From: CAZUGH01 sp964619785
Lineage (GTDB): Bacteria; Bacillota; Clostridia; Lachnospirales; Lachnospiraceae
Direction of reading: 5' to 3'
DNA length: 64,000 bases
NCBI GenBank assembly: GCA_964619785.1
Contig: CAZUGH010000001.1
Coordinates: forward strand, 58,800 to 122,799
The notes under the pieces were generated by a model. It ran no database searches. It was given only the letters and a program-made list of their open reading frames with translations, and was not told the DNA's origin. Shown piece after piece: positions 9,035 through 16,838 of this stretch (the first letter of the stretch is position 1; each line of letters begins with the position of its first letter). Made by a program: the position numbers and the translations under genes.

Positions 9035-9940
9035 CTACTGATATATGAATGTCTCCGTCTTGCGATTGTACATATAGACTGTATCCGATAAATACTCTTC
9101 TTTTGAAACCGCAACCTGGTTCACGTGCATAACAGTTTCTGACAATTCATTCAACTTTGCTCCACTCTCTACCGGTATCACCAATACCTCGTGAATGCTA
9201 CTAGGTAATATATAGAGGTTTGATTCAAGTTCATCCGCAATATTTTTTATAAAGTCATCATATAGTAAAACAGTAGCTCCGTTAATTCCAGCTGTATTTG
9301 TCAGAACTTTAATATGTCTTCCCATTGGCTGTCGCAAATCAAGTGACTCTTTTTCTTCTTCGCTCAAAAAAGATTCTACAATGTTTACCATGTTAGATAC
9401 TTTAGGAGGGAAAATTCTCTGTGTATTCTTCTTCGCAACACGTTTTAGTTCATTTAACCCCACATTCCATTTGTCACATAATTCATGACTCACTCGTACA
9501 CTCTCTAGTCCATCCTTCGTATGCCGATACACAATCGTAAATATAACAGCAAGGTCTAAGAAACACAAGTGCGGCAAATCTTCTAACATTTTCTCATTTC
9601 GTTTCTTTGATATAAGTCTCATCACAATCTTATCCTGACAGTTCGCATATTCCATATCAAATGACATATAATCTGCTTCTAACATATGTCTCTTAGCCTC
9701 TTGATATAAACAATCTAGCTCTCTGATAATATCTGATATCATTCTTCCCTCTTTATACTGTTGAAAGAATCCTTCAAGATAAAATGTTGGTGAAACTTCT
9801 CTGCCTTCTTCTCGGATTGATAAACCGATTAATTCCATTGAATTGTTTTTCATCACCTTGTGTGTTGAGACAATATAATCATCTCCTAATAGTTTGACAA
9901 CCTGTTTTTTGATTTCGCATACAAATTCATCATAATTCAT
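9035..9940 (-). CDS. DUF5688 family protein
   Basis: 301 residues resembling the DUF5688 proteins found widely, often in several copies, in Lachnospiraceae and related clostridia. Visible family marks are the N-terminal MNYDEFVCEIKKQVVKLLGD, a central PHLCFLDLAVIFTIVYR segment, the INGATVLLYDD stretch, and IYILPSS-like residues followed by LVIPVE near the C-terminus. The function is unknown. No signal peptide or membrane segment is seen, so it is probably cytoplasmic. The start has AAGGAGAA seven bases upstream. Confidence 0.8.
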   Translation of the reverse strand: MNYDEFVCEIKKQVVKLLGDDYIVSTHKVMKNNSMELIGLSIREEGREVSPTFYLEGFFQQYKEGRMISDIIRELDCLYQEAKRHMLEADYMSFDMEYANCQDKIVMRLISKKRNEKMLEDLPHLCFLDLAVIFTIVYRHTKDGLESVRVSHELCDKWNVGLNELKRVAKKNTQRIFPPKVSNMVNIVESFLSEEEKESLDLRQPMGRHIKVLTNTAGINGATVLLYDDFIKNIADELESNLYILPSSIHEVLVIPVESGAKLNELSETVMHVNQVAVSKEEYLSDTVYMYNRKTETFIYQ

Positions 9941-10067
9941 AAGCAGTTCTCCTTAAATTATAGTAGGAATACGTGATTCGCATGTAAACTGATTGGAAAT
10001 TCATAAGAATATATGAAAGATAATAAGACAATCAGATAAAAGAATAATTCCTCTATAGAAATGGTAT

Positions 10068-10105
10068 CAAAAAAAGGCCCCAATGACAATAGTCATTGAG
10101 ACCTC
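10068..10105 (-). terminator. Rho-independent terminator of gdhA
   Basis: On the minus strand a 13-base stem (AGGTCTCAATGAC with GTCATTGGGGCCT, two G-U pairs) with a four-base loop is followed by a run of seven T. It lies 27 bases after the gdhA stop. Confidence 0.88.
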
Positions 10106-10131
10106 TAAAGTAGCATTTCGCATTTACAATA

Positions 10132-11468
10132 TTATACAATACCCTGAGCTGTCATAGCTTCTGCAACTTTTTCAAAACCAGCGATATTAGCACCGACAAC
10201 ATAGTTCTTCTCAAAACCATATTTCTTAGATGCATCATCACAAGCATGGAAAATGTTAACCATGATACCCTGTAATTTAGTATCTACTTCTTCAAATGTC
10301 CAGCTAAGTCTCTCACTGTTCTGTGACATCTCAAGAGCTGATGTAGCAACACCACCTGCATTAGATGCTTTACCAGGAGCGAAAAGAACACCATTCTTCT
10401 GAAGATACTCAGTAGCTTCAATCGTAGTAGGCATGTTAGCACCTTCAGCTACTGCGATACAGCCATTGGCAACAAGTGCCTTAGCATCATCAATAAGAAG
10501 TTCGTTCTGTGTAGCACATGGAAGAGCGATATCACATTTTACAGTCCATACACCCTTACCTTCTGTATAAGTAGAGTTTGGACGAGCAGCCTTATACAGA
10601 AGGTAAGTCTAGCACGTTTAACCTCTTTGATATCCTTAAGAAGTTCTACATCGATTCCGTCTGGATCATAGATATATCCTGCAGAATCAGATACGGTAAC
10701 AACTTTAGCACCCATCTGCTGTGCTTTCTGGCATGCATAGATAGCAACATTACCAGCACCTGAGATAGCAACTGTCTTACCAGCGATATCAATTCCGTTA
10801 CATTTTAACATTTCCTGTGTGTAATATAATAAACCGTATCCGGTTGCTTCCGTTCTTGCTAAAGATCCGCCATATGCGAGTCCTTTACCTGTCAGAACGC
10901 CCTCATAAACTCCCCGAATTCTCTTGTACTGTCCGAACATATAGCCGATTTCTCTAGCTCCAGTTCCAATGTCCCCGGCAGGTACGTCAGTATCTGCTCC
11001 GATGTATTTACACAGTTCAGTCATAAAGCTCTGGCAAAATGCCATAACTTCTCTATCCGATTTCCCCTTCGGATCAAAATCAGAACCACCTTTTCCTCCA
11101 CCAATCGGAAGGCCTGTAAGTGAATTCTTGAAAATCTGTTCAAAACCAAGGAATTTAATAATTCCAAGATTTACAGATGGGTGCAATCTCAGTCCACCTT
11201 TGTATGGTCCGATTGCACTGTTGAATTGAACACGGTATCCGGTATTAACTTGAACCTGACCCTTGTCATCAACCCAAGGCACACGGAATTTAATCTGTCT
11301 CTCAGGATTTGTAAGTCTCTCTAAAAGAGCATCCTTACGAAACTTCTCTTCGTTCGCTTCTACTACTGGGCGAAGAGATTCAAGCACTTCTTTGGCTGCT
11401 TGATGGAACTCTGGCTCTGCTGGATTCTTAGCAATAAGCTGTTCCAATACCTCGTCTACGTATGACAT
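10132..11468 (-). pseudogene. gdhA: NADP-type glutamate dehydrogenase GdhA, interrupted by a frameshift
   Basis: The segment codes a hexameric-type glutamate dehydrogenase (2-oxoglutarate + ammonia to glutamate) in two frames. From ATG 11468 (MSYVDEVLEQL) the frame carries the substrate loop (GGGKGGSDFDPKGKSDREV), the catalytic lysine in PYKGGLR and the nucleotide-binding fold up to KEVKRAR, then runs out of frame to a stop at 10539. The correct frame resumes at YTEGKGVWTVKCD (about 10608) and ends at 10132. The whole segment is 1337 bases, exactly two more than a 444-residue gene needs. The shift falls in the inverted repeat 10555-10607. No ribosome binding site precedes ATG 11468; a second inverted repeat occupies its place. 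An upstream in-frame ATG at 11498 is probably not the native start. Confidence 0.9.
10555..10607. repeat. Perfect 17-base inverted repeat at the gdhA frameshift
   Basis: CTTACCTTCTGTATAAG (10555-10571) and its exact reverse complement (10591-10607) flank a 19-base loop. The left arm encodes the conserved TYTEGKG segment. The right arm replaces the codons that should follow KRARLT and is two bases too long, causing the frameshift. Confidence 0.95.
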
Positions 11469-11486
11469 GGTATTGGAACAGCTTAT
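11434..11486. repeat. Perfect 18-base inverted repeat over the gdhA start
   Basis: ATAAGCTGTTCCAATACC (11434-11451) and its exact reverse complement (11469-11486) flank a 17-base loop that holds the MSYVDEV start codon. The left arm encodes EVLEQLIA of GdhA. The right arm lies directly upstream of the ATG, where a Shine-Dalgarno would be expected and none is seen. Confidence 0.95.
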
Positions 11487-11535
11487 AATTTTTGTCACCC
11501 ATAATTATATAATAGTTTGTACAAATCCACAGGTT

Positions 11536-12015
11536 TTATTTACTGAAATCTATTATCTTTTCTGACAAAGCGCGATTCGAGTATCTCCCATCATCGCTCA
11601 CATTTTCGCCAAACCATTCAGGTTTCACAAAATGATTGCTATCTTCTATCGAGGGAAATTCAACCTCAGCAATCACAAGTCCTTCATAACATCCATGAAA
11701 AACATCTAACTCTATCATATATTCTTGGTATGGAATTAAATATCTCGTCTTTTCAATTAAGATTCCATCAATTTTTTCACGTAAATGAAGGAAACTTTCT
11801 TCTGTTAATGGGACTTCAACCTCATTACAGGCACATACCCCATCTACTTGTTCCACGCCAATTCTTGACTTATAAGTCAAAATATACTCTTGATTCTTCT
11901 TTCGAATACGAACAACAGGGTTACCACAAAGATAACCCTGTTCAATCTGACGATATTCGCAAGAAGTAAGATTGCTTGGCAACTCTTTTACCAAAAATTT
12001 CTTTTCAATCTCCAT
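11536..12015 (-). CDS. CYTH-domain protein (triphosphate tunnel metalloenzyme)
   Basis: About 159 residues. The N-terminal MEIEKKFLV holds the ExExK signature of the CYTH superfamily, whose beta-barrel tunnel binds triphosphates with divalent metal; members include inorganic triphosphatases and class IV adenylate cyclases. Alternating charged residues (RIRKKNQEYILTYKS, YMIELDVF, AEVEF) fit the tunnel strands. ATG 12015 is chosen because AGGA lies five bases upstream; an in-frame ATG four codons earlier lacks this spacing. Triphosphatase activity is more likely than cyclase activity in this lineage, but that is inference. Confidence 0.85.
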   Translation of the reverse strand: MEIEKKFLVKELPSNLTSCEYRQIEQGYLCGNPVVRIRKKNQEYILTYKSRIGVEQVDGVCACNEVEVPLTEESFLHLREKIDGILIEKTRYLIPYQEYMIELDVFHGCYEGLVIAEVEFPSIEDSNHFVKPEWFGENVSDDGRYSNRALSEKIIDFSK

Positions 12016-12050
12016 CTTAATCCTCATTTCTTTCAGTCATGCACATTTTA

Positions 12051-13019
12051 TTACGATTGATGTTGTAATACACCAAAACGATCAAAAGGATAAAAACGCA
12101 ACCATGCTTTACCAACAATTTTGTTACGCTTTACAACTCCCACTTCACCTTTACGACTATCTACACTAGAATTACGATTATCACCCAAAACAAAATACTC
12201 ATCTTTTGCAAGTGTGATTTCTTCCTTTGCTAAGCCAGGGTCTTCTATCGTTTCATTGCCATAATTTTCCCAAAGTTGTACCCCATCAATGTAAATCTTG
12301 CCATCAACAATCTGAATGGTCTCACCAGGAAGAGCTATGATTCTCTTAATGTAATAGACTCTATCAGAAAATGGGAACACAATTACATCGTATCGTTCAG
12401 GCTCATTTATATAATAACTTACTTTTTCAACAATAATCTCATCACCATCATGCAAATTAGGTTCCATCGAACTACCCTCTACCTGCGTATGATGTGCAAC
12501 ATAATGTGTAATTCCATAAGAGATGCCAAATGCAATTAACACGCATATAAATAAACTAATAACACCTTTGATAATCTCTTTTTTCTTATCTAATGGTGTC
12601 TCTTCATCCTCTTCTGGTTCATCTTCTATTGGATTAACAGGCTCAATTGTCTTAATAGGTTCGTCTGATTCTTCCGGTTCAACAATCGTTTCTTTTGCAT
12701 CTTCTTTTGCTAATTCATCAACCACCTGATCGACAAGCTCATCTATCTTCTCTTCCTCTACAGGCACCCCTTTAATCGTTGGAATAGGACGTGTAACCTC
12801 ATCATACTTAACATTGGCAGAAGACGCAGCAATTGGACTAATAGGCTCATCAACTTCAACATCCGTGTTCTGAACATCAGGTGCTTTTACTTCTGACGCT
12901 TCTGGAACAAGTTCATCACTCAGAACTTGCATTTCCTTAACAACTTTATCAAAATCTTCATAATCCGGAAGATTTTCACACAGTGCTAGACTTTCTAGTA
13001 TTTCTTCTTCAGTTGTCAT
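12051..13019 (-). CDS. lepB: Signal peptidase I with long acidic N-terminal extension
   Basis: 322 residues. The catalytic part (about 150-322) is a normal type I signal peptidase: a membrane segment (VISLFICVLIAFGISYGI), catalytic serine in VEGSSMEPNL, catalytic lysine in YYIKRIIALPGE, and the conserved GDNRNSSVDSR. It cleaves signal peptides from exported proteins on the outer face of the membrane. The unusual part is the first 140 or so residues, a Glu/Asp/Pro-rich, predicted disordered cytoplasmic extension; most family members have only a few residues before the membrane segment. It follows rbgA by 15 bases. Confidence 0.93.
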   Translation of the reverse strand: MTTEEEILESLALCENLPDYEDFDKVVKEMQVLSDELVPEASEVKAPDVQNTDVEVDEPISPIAASSANVKYDEVTRPIPTIKGVPVEEEKIDELVDQVVDELAKEDAKETIVEPEESDEPIKTIEPVNPIEDEPEEDEETPLDKKKEIIKGVISLFICVLIAFGISYGITHYVAHHTQVEGSSMEPNLHDGDEIIVEKVSYYINEPERYDVIVFPFSDRVYYIKRIIALPGETIQIVDGKIYIDGVQLWENYGNETIEDPGLAKEEITLAKDEYFVLGDNRNSSVDSRKGEVGVVKRNKIVGKAWLRFYPFDRFGVLQHQS

Positions 13020-13034
13020 GAATCCCCTTCCTCT

Positions 13035-13877
13035 CTAATTCGGTAATTCCAATGTCACTTTTCCAAGCTTTCCATTACGAAAATTTTCAAGAATGAGTGC
13101 TGCCGCTTTCTCTAAATCTGGTTCATCACCCTTCTTACGACATCGACGAACAACGGCAATCTCTTCAAGCATTTTTGCCTTATCTTCACTAGAGTCAACC
13201 TGATACTCTCTGCTTAATAAGCCCGGATAATTCGTCTCTAAAAACTTCATCAGTTCAAGACATAGCTCTACATTCTGTATCAACTCTTCTTTAATCGAAC
13301 CGATAAAGGCTAATCTCATTCCAATCGTTTGATCCTCAAATTTAGGCCACAAGATACCAGGAGTATCCAATAATTCAACCTGCTTATTAAGTCGAATCCA
13401 CTGTTTTCCTTTTGTTACACCTGGTTTATTACCTGTCTTGGTACATGCTTTCCCCGCATAACTGTTGATAAATGTTGATTTACCTACATTCGGTATTCCG
13501 ACAATCATAGCACGAACAGGTCTATTCTTGATTCCTCTTTTTAAATCGCGTTCAATTTTAGCTTGGCATGCTTGGCGTATAATCTGAGTTACTCCCTTCA
13601 TGCCACTACCAGCTTTCGAATTAACTAATGCTACATAAAAGCCTTTTTCTTCATAATACTTTTTCCAAATTTCATTTGCCTTTGGATCTGCCAAATCATG
13701 TTTGTTTAACAATATAATTCTTGATTTATTCTGAGCTAATTGATCAATGTCTGGGTTCTTACTACTAATTGGCACTCTGGCATCAACAAGCTCAATTACC
13801 AAATCAATTAGCTTAATATCTTCCTGCATCATTCGTTTTGCTTTTGTCATATGACCAGGATACCACTGAAAATGCAT
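13035..13877 (-). CDS. rbgA: Ribosome biogenesis GTPase RbgA (YlqF)
   Basis: A 280-residue circularly permuted GTPase needed for late 50S subunit assembly. The family opening HFQWYPGHMTKAKRMM is present. G motifs appear in permuted order: NKHD (G4, about residue 59), GIPNVGKST (G1, about 128) and DTPG (G3, about 172). The C-terminal RNA-binding domain follows. It starts immediately after the stop of the upstream signal peptidase paralogue, with GAGGAGGA as its binding site, so the two are co-transcribed. Confidence 0.95.
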   Translation of the reverse strand: MHFQWYPGHMTKAKRMMQEDIKLIDLVIELVDARVPISSKNPDIDQLAQNKSRIILLNKHDLADPKANEIWKKYYEEKGFYVALVNSKAGSGMKGVTQIIRQACQAKIERDLKRGIKNRPVRAMIVGIPNVGKSTFINSYAGKACTKTGNKPGVTKGKQWIRLNKQVELLDTPGILWPKFEDQTIGMRLAFIGSIKEELIQNVELCLELMKFLETNYPGLLSREYQVDSSEDKAKMLEEIAVVRRCRKKGDEPDLEKAAALILENFRNGKLGKVTLELPN

Positions 13878-14483
13878 TTAGGAGTCCTCCTCTTTCTCTT
13901 TCACCGGTCCCCCAATGAGCCCCAGGGAATTCAGTTTTAAAATAACCTTACCATAAATATTTTCTTCTTTCACATTACCAAAACTTCGATATCTGCTATC
14001 TTCACTATCGTTTCTGTTATCACCAAGAACAAAATATTCATCTTCACCTAATGTAATAGGGGCTTCCGCTAGACCACCACTATTCATCGCGGTCATCGTA
14101 TATTTCTCATCTAATTTTACATCATTTATGAAAATACTTCCATCTTTAATCTGAACTTTTTCACCTGGCAAGCCAATTACCCTTCGAATCATAATTAATG
14201 GCTCGTCAATCAGATTCACATCATTCGTACGCGTAAAAGCGATAATATCGTTTCTCTTCGGTGAAAAAACAAGATAGGATGATTTATTTACAACAACATC
14301 CTGATTGTTTTTAATGGAATTGTCCATTGCGCCATCCACCATTGTTGTCTTTAACAAGCAAAAATGCGCAACTAAATAACTAATCCCAACAACAATAGCA
14401 ATTTCCACAATCCATCTCAATGCTAGGAGCAGAATTTTCTTTCTTTGTTCTTTTTTGTGTTCCTCTTCAAAATTAAACTTCAA
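13878..14483 (-). CDS. Signal peptidase I paralogue lacking the catalytic Ser and Lys
   Basis: About 201 residues with the signal peptidase I fold: an N-terminal membrane segment (about 15-40), the RVIGLPGEKVQI strand and GDNRNDSEDSR near the end. The usual V-x-G-x-S-M catalytic motif reads VDGAMDNSI here: the serine is absent and the loop is one residue short. The general-base lysine before R-x-I-G-L-P-G-E is Arg (IMIRRVIGLPGE). It is therefore probably not a peptidase. Staphylococcus aureus SpsA, paired with active SpsB, is a known parallel. The TTG start at 14483 is preceded by GGAGGGG, and the terminator at 14511-14556 rules out the longer frame. Confidence 0.85.
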   Translation of the reverse strand: MKFNFEEEHKKEQRKKILLLALRWIVEIAIVVGISYLVAHFCLLKTTMVDGAMDNSIKNNQDVVVNKSSYLVFSPKRNDIIAFTRTNDVNLIDEPLIMIRRVIGLPGEKVQIKDGSIFINDVKLDEKYTMTAMNSGGLAEAPITLGEDEYFVLGDNRNDSEDSRYRSFGNVKEENIYGKVILKLNSLGLIGGPVKEKEEDS

Positions 14484-14510
14484 AGCTACCCCTCCTGAAT
14501 TATTTGATAG

Positions 14511-14556
14511 ATAAAAAGGGACAAACCATAATGTCAATGACAGTATGTTGTCCCTT
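14511..14556 (-). terminator. Rho-independent terminator after rplS
   Basis: Nine-base outer stem AAGGGACAA/TTGTCCCTT with further inner pairing (CATA/TATG, TGTC/GACA), followed on the minus strand by TTTTTATC. It closes the ylxM-rplS operon and lies just before the next gene. Confidence 0.85.
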
Positions 14557-14576
14557 ATAAAAAGCCAAATAATCGA

Positions 14577-14924
14577 TTATCTAACCAACTCTTTAACCTT
14601 AGCAGCTTTACCAACACGTCCACGTAAGTAGTTCAGTTTTGCTCTTCTTGCTTTACCAAGGCGAACAACTTCAACCTTCTCTACGATTGGAGAGTGAAGA
14701 GGCCATGTCTTCTCAACACCAATACCATTTGATGCCTTACGTACTGTGAAAGTCTCGCGAGTGCTTCCACCCTGTTTCTTAAGAACAACACCTTCATAAA
14801 CCTGTGTTCTTTCACGATTACCCTCTTTAACTTTAGCGTATACACGTACGGTATCACCAACATTAAACTGAGGTACATCCTTCTTTAACTGCTCATCTTC
14901 GATTTTCTTAATAATTTCGTTCAT
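14577..14924 (-). CDS. rplS: 50S ribosomal protein L19
   Basis: 115 residues, the family length. L19 sits at the interface between the subunits. The FNVGDTVRVYAKVKEGNRER opening and the KVEVVRLGKARRAKLNYLR C-terminus are diagnostic. The binding site is AGGAGG, seven bases from the ATG. It is the last gene of the ylxM-ffh-rpsP-khpA-rimM-trmD-rplS operon, and a terminator follows it. Confidence 0.98.
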   Translation of the reverse strand: MNEIIKKIEDEQLKKDVPQFNVGDTVRVYAKVKEGNRERTQVYEGVVLKKQGGSTRETFTVRKASNGIGVEKTWPLHSPIVEKVEVVRLGKARRAKLNYLRGRVGKAAKVKELVR

Positions 14925-14943
14925 TGCTTTCCTCCTAGATATT

Positions 14944-14981
14944 TTGACGTTCTTAACACATAAGCACCAGAGGACCGTCTA
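14944..14981 (-). promoter_or_regulatory. Possible L19 leader hairpin
   Basis: The 79 bases between trmD and rplS contain GACG...CGTC pairing around GGTCCTCTGGTGC, upstream of the rplS binding site. Firmicutes commonly carry a short structured L19 leader for autoregulation, and position and size fit. I could not verify the family consensus. Confidence 0.35.
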
Positions 14982-15003
14982 TTATTGCAACATTAATACT
15001 TTA

Positions 15004-15714
15004 TCACATGTCATTTCGTTTTGCAAGATATTTTTTATACAAATCAGGACGTCTTAGCTTCGTGCGTTCAAGAGATTGCTCCTGGCGCCATTGCTCGATC
15101 TTGACATGATGACCTGATAACAAAACATCTGGAACTTTTTTCCCTAATATCTCTTCAGGTCTGGTATATTGCGGATATTCTAATAGCCCATCTCCAAAGC
15201 TTTCTGTCACTGCAGAATCTTCATTATTTAACACGCCGGGTACTAGCCTTGCAATCGCATCCATCATAACCATTGCCGGCAACTCTCCACCAGTTAAAAC
15301 ATAGTCACCAATGGATACGTTATCTGTCACAATTTCCTCTAACACGCGTTCATCGATGCCTTCATAATGTCCACATAAAAACACTAATTCGTCTTCTTTT
15401 GAAAATTCTTCCGCCATCGACTGCGTAAATGTTGTGCCCTGAGGCGTCATATGAATCACTCTTGGCATCTTAGCTTGATTGGAGCTTTTACAAATTGCTT
15501 GATAACAACGATAGATAGGTTCTGCTTGCATCACCATGCCAGCACCACCCCCATATGGATAATCATCTACCTTCATATGCTTATCAAGTGTATAATCTCT
15601 GATATTGACTGCATTGAGCTCAATCAGCCCATTTTCCATAGCGCGCTTTGTTATACTTGTATTCATTCCCTGTTCAATCATCTCAGGAAATAATGTCATC
15701 ACATGATATCTCAT
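15004..15714 (-). CDS. trmD: tRNA (guanine-37-N1)-methyltransferase TrmD
   Basis: A 236-residue trefoil-knot SAM methyltransferase that makes m1G37 in tRNAs reading CNN codons and so prevents +1 frameshifting. Visible motifs are MRYHVMTLFPEM, DYPYGGGAGMVMQ, the knot segment LCGHYEGIDERV and IGDYVLTGGELPAM. Its ATG overlaps the rimM stop (ATGA), which couples translation of the two. Confidence 0.97.
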   Translation of the reverse strand: MRYHVMTLFPEMIEQGMNTSITKRAMENGLIELNAVNIRDYTLDKHMKVDDYPYGGGAGMVMQAEPIYRCYQAICKSSNQAKMPRVIHMTPQGTTFTQSMAEEFSKEDELVFLCGHYEGIDERVLEEIVTDNVSIGDYVLTGGELPAMVMMDAIARLVPGVLNNEDSAVTESFGDGLLEYPQYTRPEEILGKKVPDVLLSGHHVKIEQWRQEQSLERTKLRRPDLYKKYLAKRNDM

Positions 15715-16220
15715 TCTATCAGTCCATCCATAATCTTTACTGTAATTAGTTTATTATCTACATCTACTTTTTTTACACAATCAGGTATAACGGGAAGGAG
15801 AATTTCTTTTGCATTTTCATCTTCCACAATATAAACATCATTCGCACCTGTTTGAAGTACATCCGTTAATTTTCCAATAACAGTACCCTCTTGTGTTTGA
15901 ACGGTTGCACCGATTATATCGCAGATGAAATACTCTCCCTCTTCTAACGGAACAGCATTTTCTCTTGTGACAAGGATGTCACATTTGCGAAATTTCTCGA
16001 CATCATTTATATTATTAAATTCTTTAAATTTCAAAATAACTAAGTTCTTGAAAAATTTACAGGATTCCACGGTCAATTCAAGATCACCTTGCTTGGTGCG
16101 CAGTATAACATCCTTACATTTTTTAAAACGTTTTGGGTCATCCGTTGTAGGAAACACTTTTACTTCCCCTCGGATCCCATGCGTATTTGTAATTACGCCA
16201 ATTCTTAATGTATTATCCAT
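15711..16220 (-). CDS. rimM: 16S rRNA processing protein RimM
   Basis: About 169 residues. It assists maturation of the 30S head and binds S19. An N-terminal RimM barrel (LRIGVITNTHGIRGEVKVFP) is followed by a PRC-barrel domain (about 95-169). ATG 16220 is preferred over an in-frame ATG eight codons upstream because GAGGA lies five bases before it. The stop overlaps the trmD start. Confidence 0.95.
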   Translation of the reverse strand: MDNTLRIGVITNTHGIRGEVKVFPTTDDPKRFKKCKDVILRTKQGDLELTVESCKFFKNLVILKFKEFNNINDVEKFRKCDILVTRENAVPLEEGEYFICDIIGATVQTQEGTVIGKLTDVLQTGANDVYIVEDENAKEILLPVIPDCVKKVDVDNKLITVKIMDGLIE

Positions 16221-16280
16221 TCTAATCCTCATTCCAAAATACAAGAATACCGCCTGCCAATGGCAGACGGCTTGTATGAC

Positions 16281-16511
16281 TTACTGTTGAATATCAACAA
16301 CAATTCTCTTGTTGCAACTAGAACCAGCTGCACGGACAACAGTACGAATTGCTTTCGCAATTTTACCCTGTTTGCCAATCACCTTACCCATGTCAGCTTG
16401 AGCAACTTTTAAGTCTACAATGATCTCCTTGTCTGTTACAGTCTCAACAACCACAACATCCTCTGGAGAGTCTACTAATGCGGTAGCAATTACTTCAACT
16501 AATTCTTTCAT
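16281..16511 (-). CDS. khpA: KH-domain RNA-binding protein KhpA (YlqC)
   Basis: A 76-residue protein that is a single KH domain with the GKQGKIAKAIRTVV form of the GxxG loop. KhpA with KhpB is a small-RNA and mRNA chaperone pair affecting cell division and elongation in Gram-positives. It sits between rpsP and rimM, its conserved location in Firmicutes. Confidence 0.95.
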   Translation of the reverse strand: MKELVEVIATALVDSPEDVVVVETVTDKEIIVDLKVAQADMGKVIGKQGKIAKAIRTVVRAAGSSCNKRIVVDIQQ

Positions 16512-16530
16512 AATAGCACCTCTTCCTACA

Positions 16531-16776
16531 TTACTTTGTAATGCCTGCCTGCTTAAACAATCTGGAAACAGTGTCAGTAGGCTGTGCTCCGTTCTCTAAC
16601 CATTTCTTAGCGGAATCTTCATTCACCTTAACTACTGCTGGTTCCTGATTTGGGTCATAAGTACCGATTTCCTCGATGAGCTTACCATCACGTGGAGATC
16701 TTGCATCTGCAACAACGATTCTATAGAATGGAGATTTCTTCTGACCTAATCTCTTTAATCTAATCTTAACTGCCAT
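16531..16776 (-). CDS. rpsP: 30S ribosomal protein S16
   Basis: 81 residues with the diagnostic VKIRLKRLGQKKSPFYRIVV opening and the ARSPRDGKLIEEIGTYDP segment. S16 binds the 5' domain of 16S rRNA early in 30S assembly. It follows ffh by 62 bases and has AAGGAGGTG upstream. Confidence 0.98.
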   Translation of the reverse strand: MAVKIRLKRLGQKKSPFYRIVVADARSPRDGKLIEEIGTYDPNQEPAVVKVNEDSAKKWLENGAQPTDTVSRLFKQAGITK

Positions 16777-16838
16777 GTATCTTTCACCTCCTTAATCTTA
16801 TTATCAATCTATTCAAAAAGCAATTTGCTTGTTGAAAT

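Noticed and set aside
10555..11486. Invertible DNA switch bounded by inverted repeats
   Set aside because: The two repeats differ in sequence, each is a self-contained hairpin, and no recombinase gene is nearby; inversion between them is not supported.
14484..14537. Longer N-terminus for the inactive signal peptidase
   Set aside because: It would be read through the rplS terminator stem; GGAGGGG precedes TTG 14483 instead.
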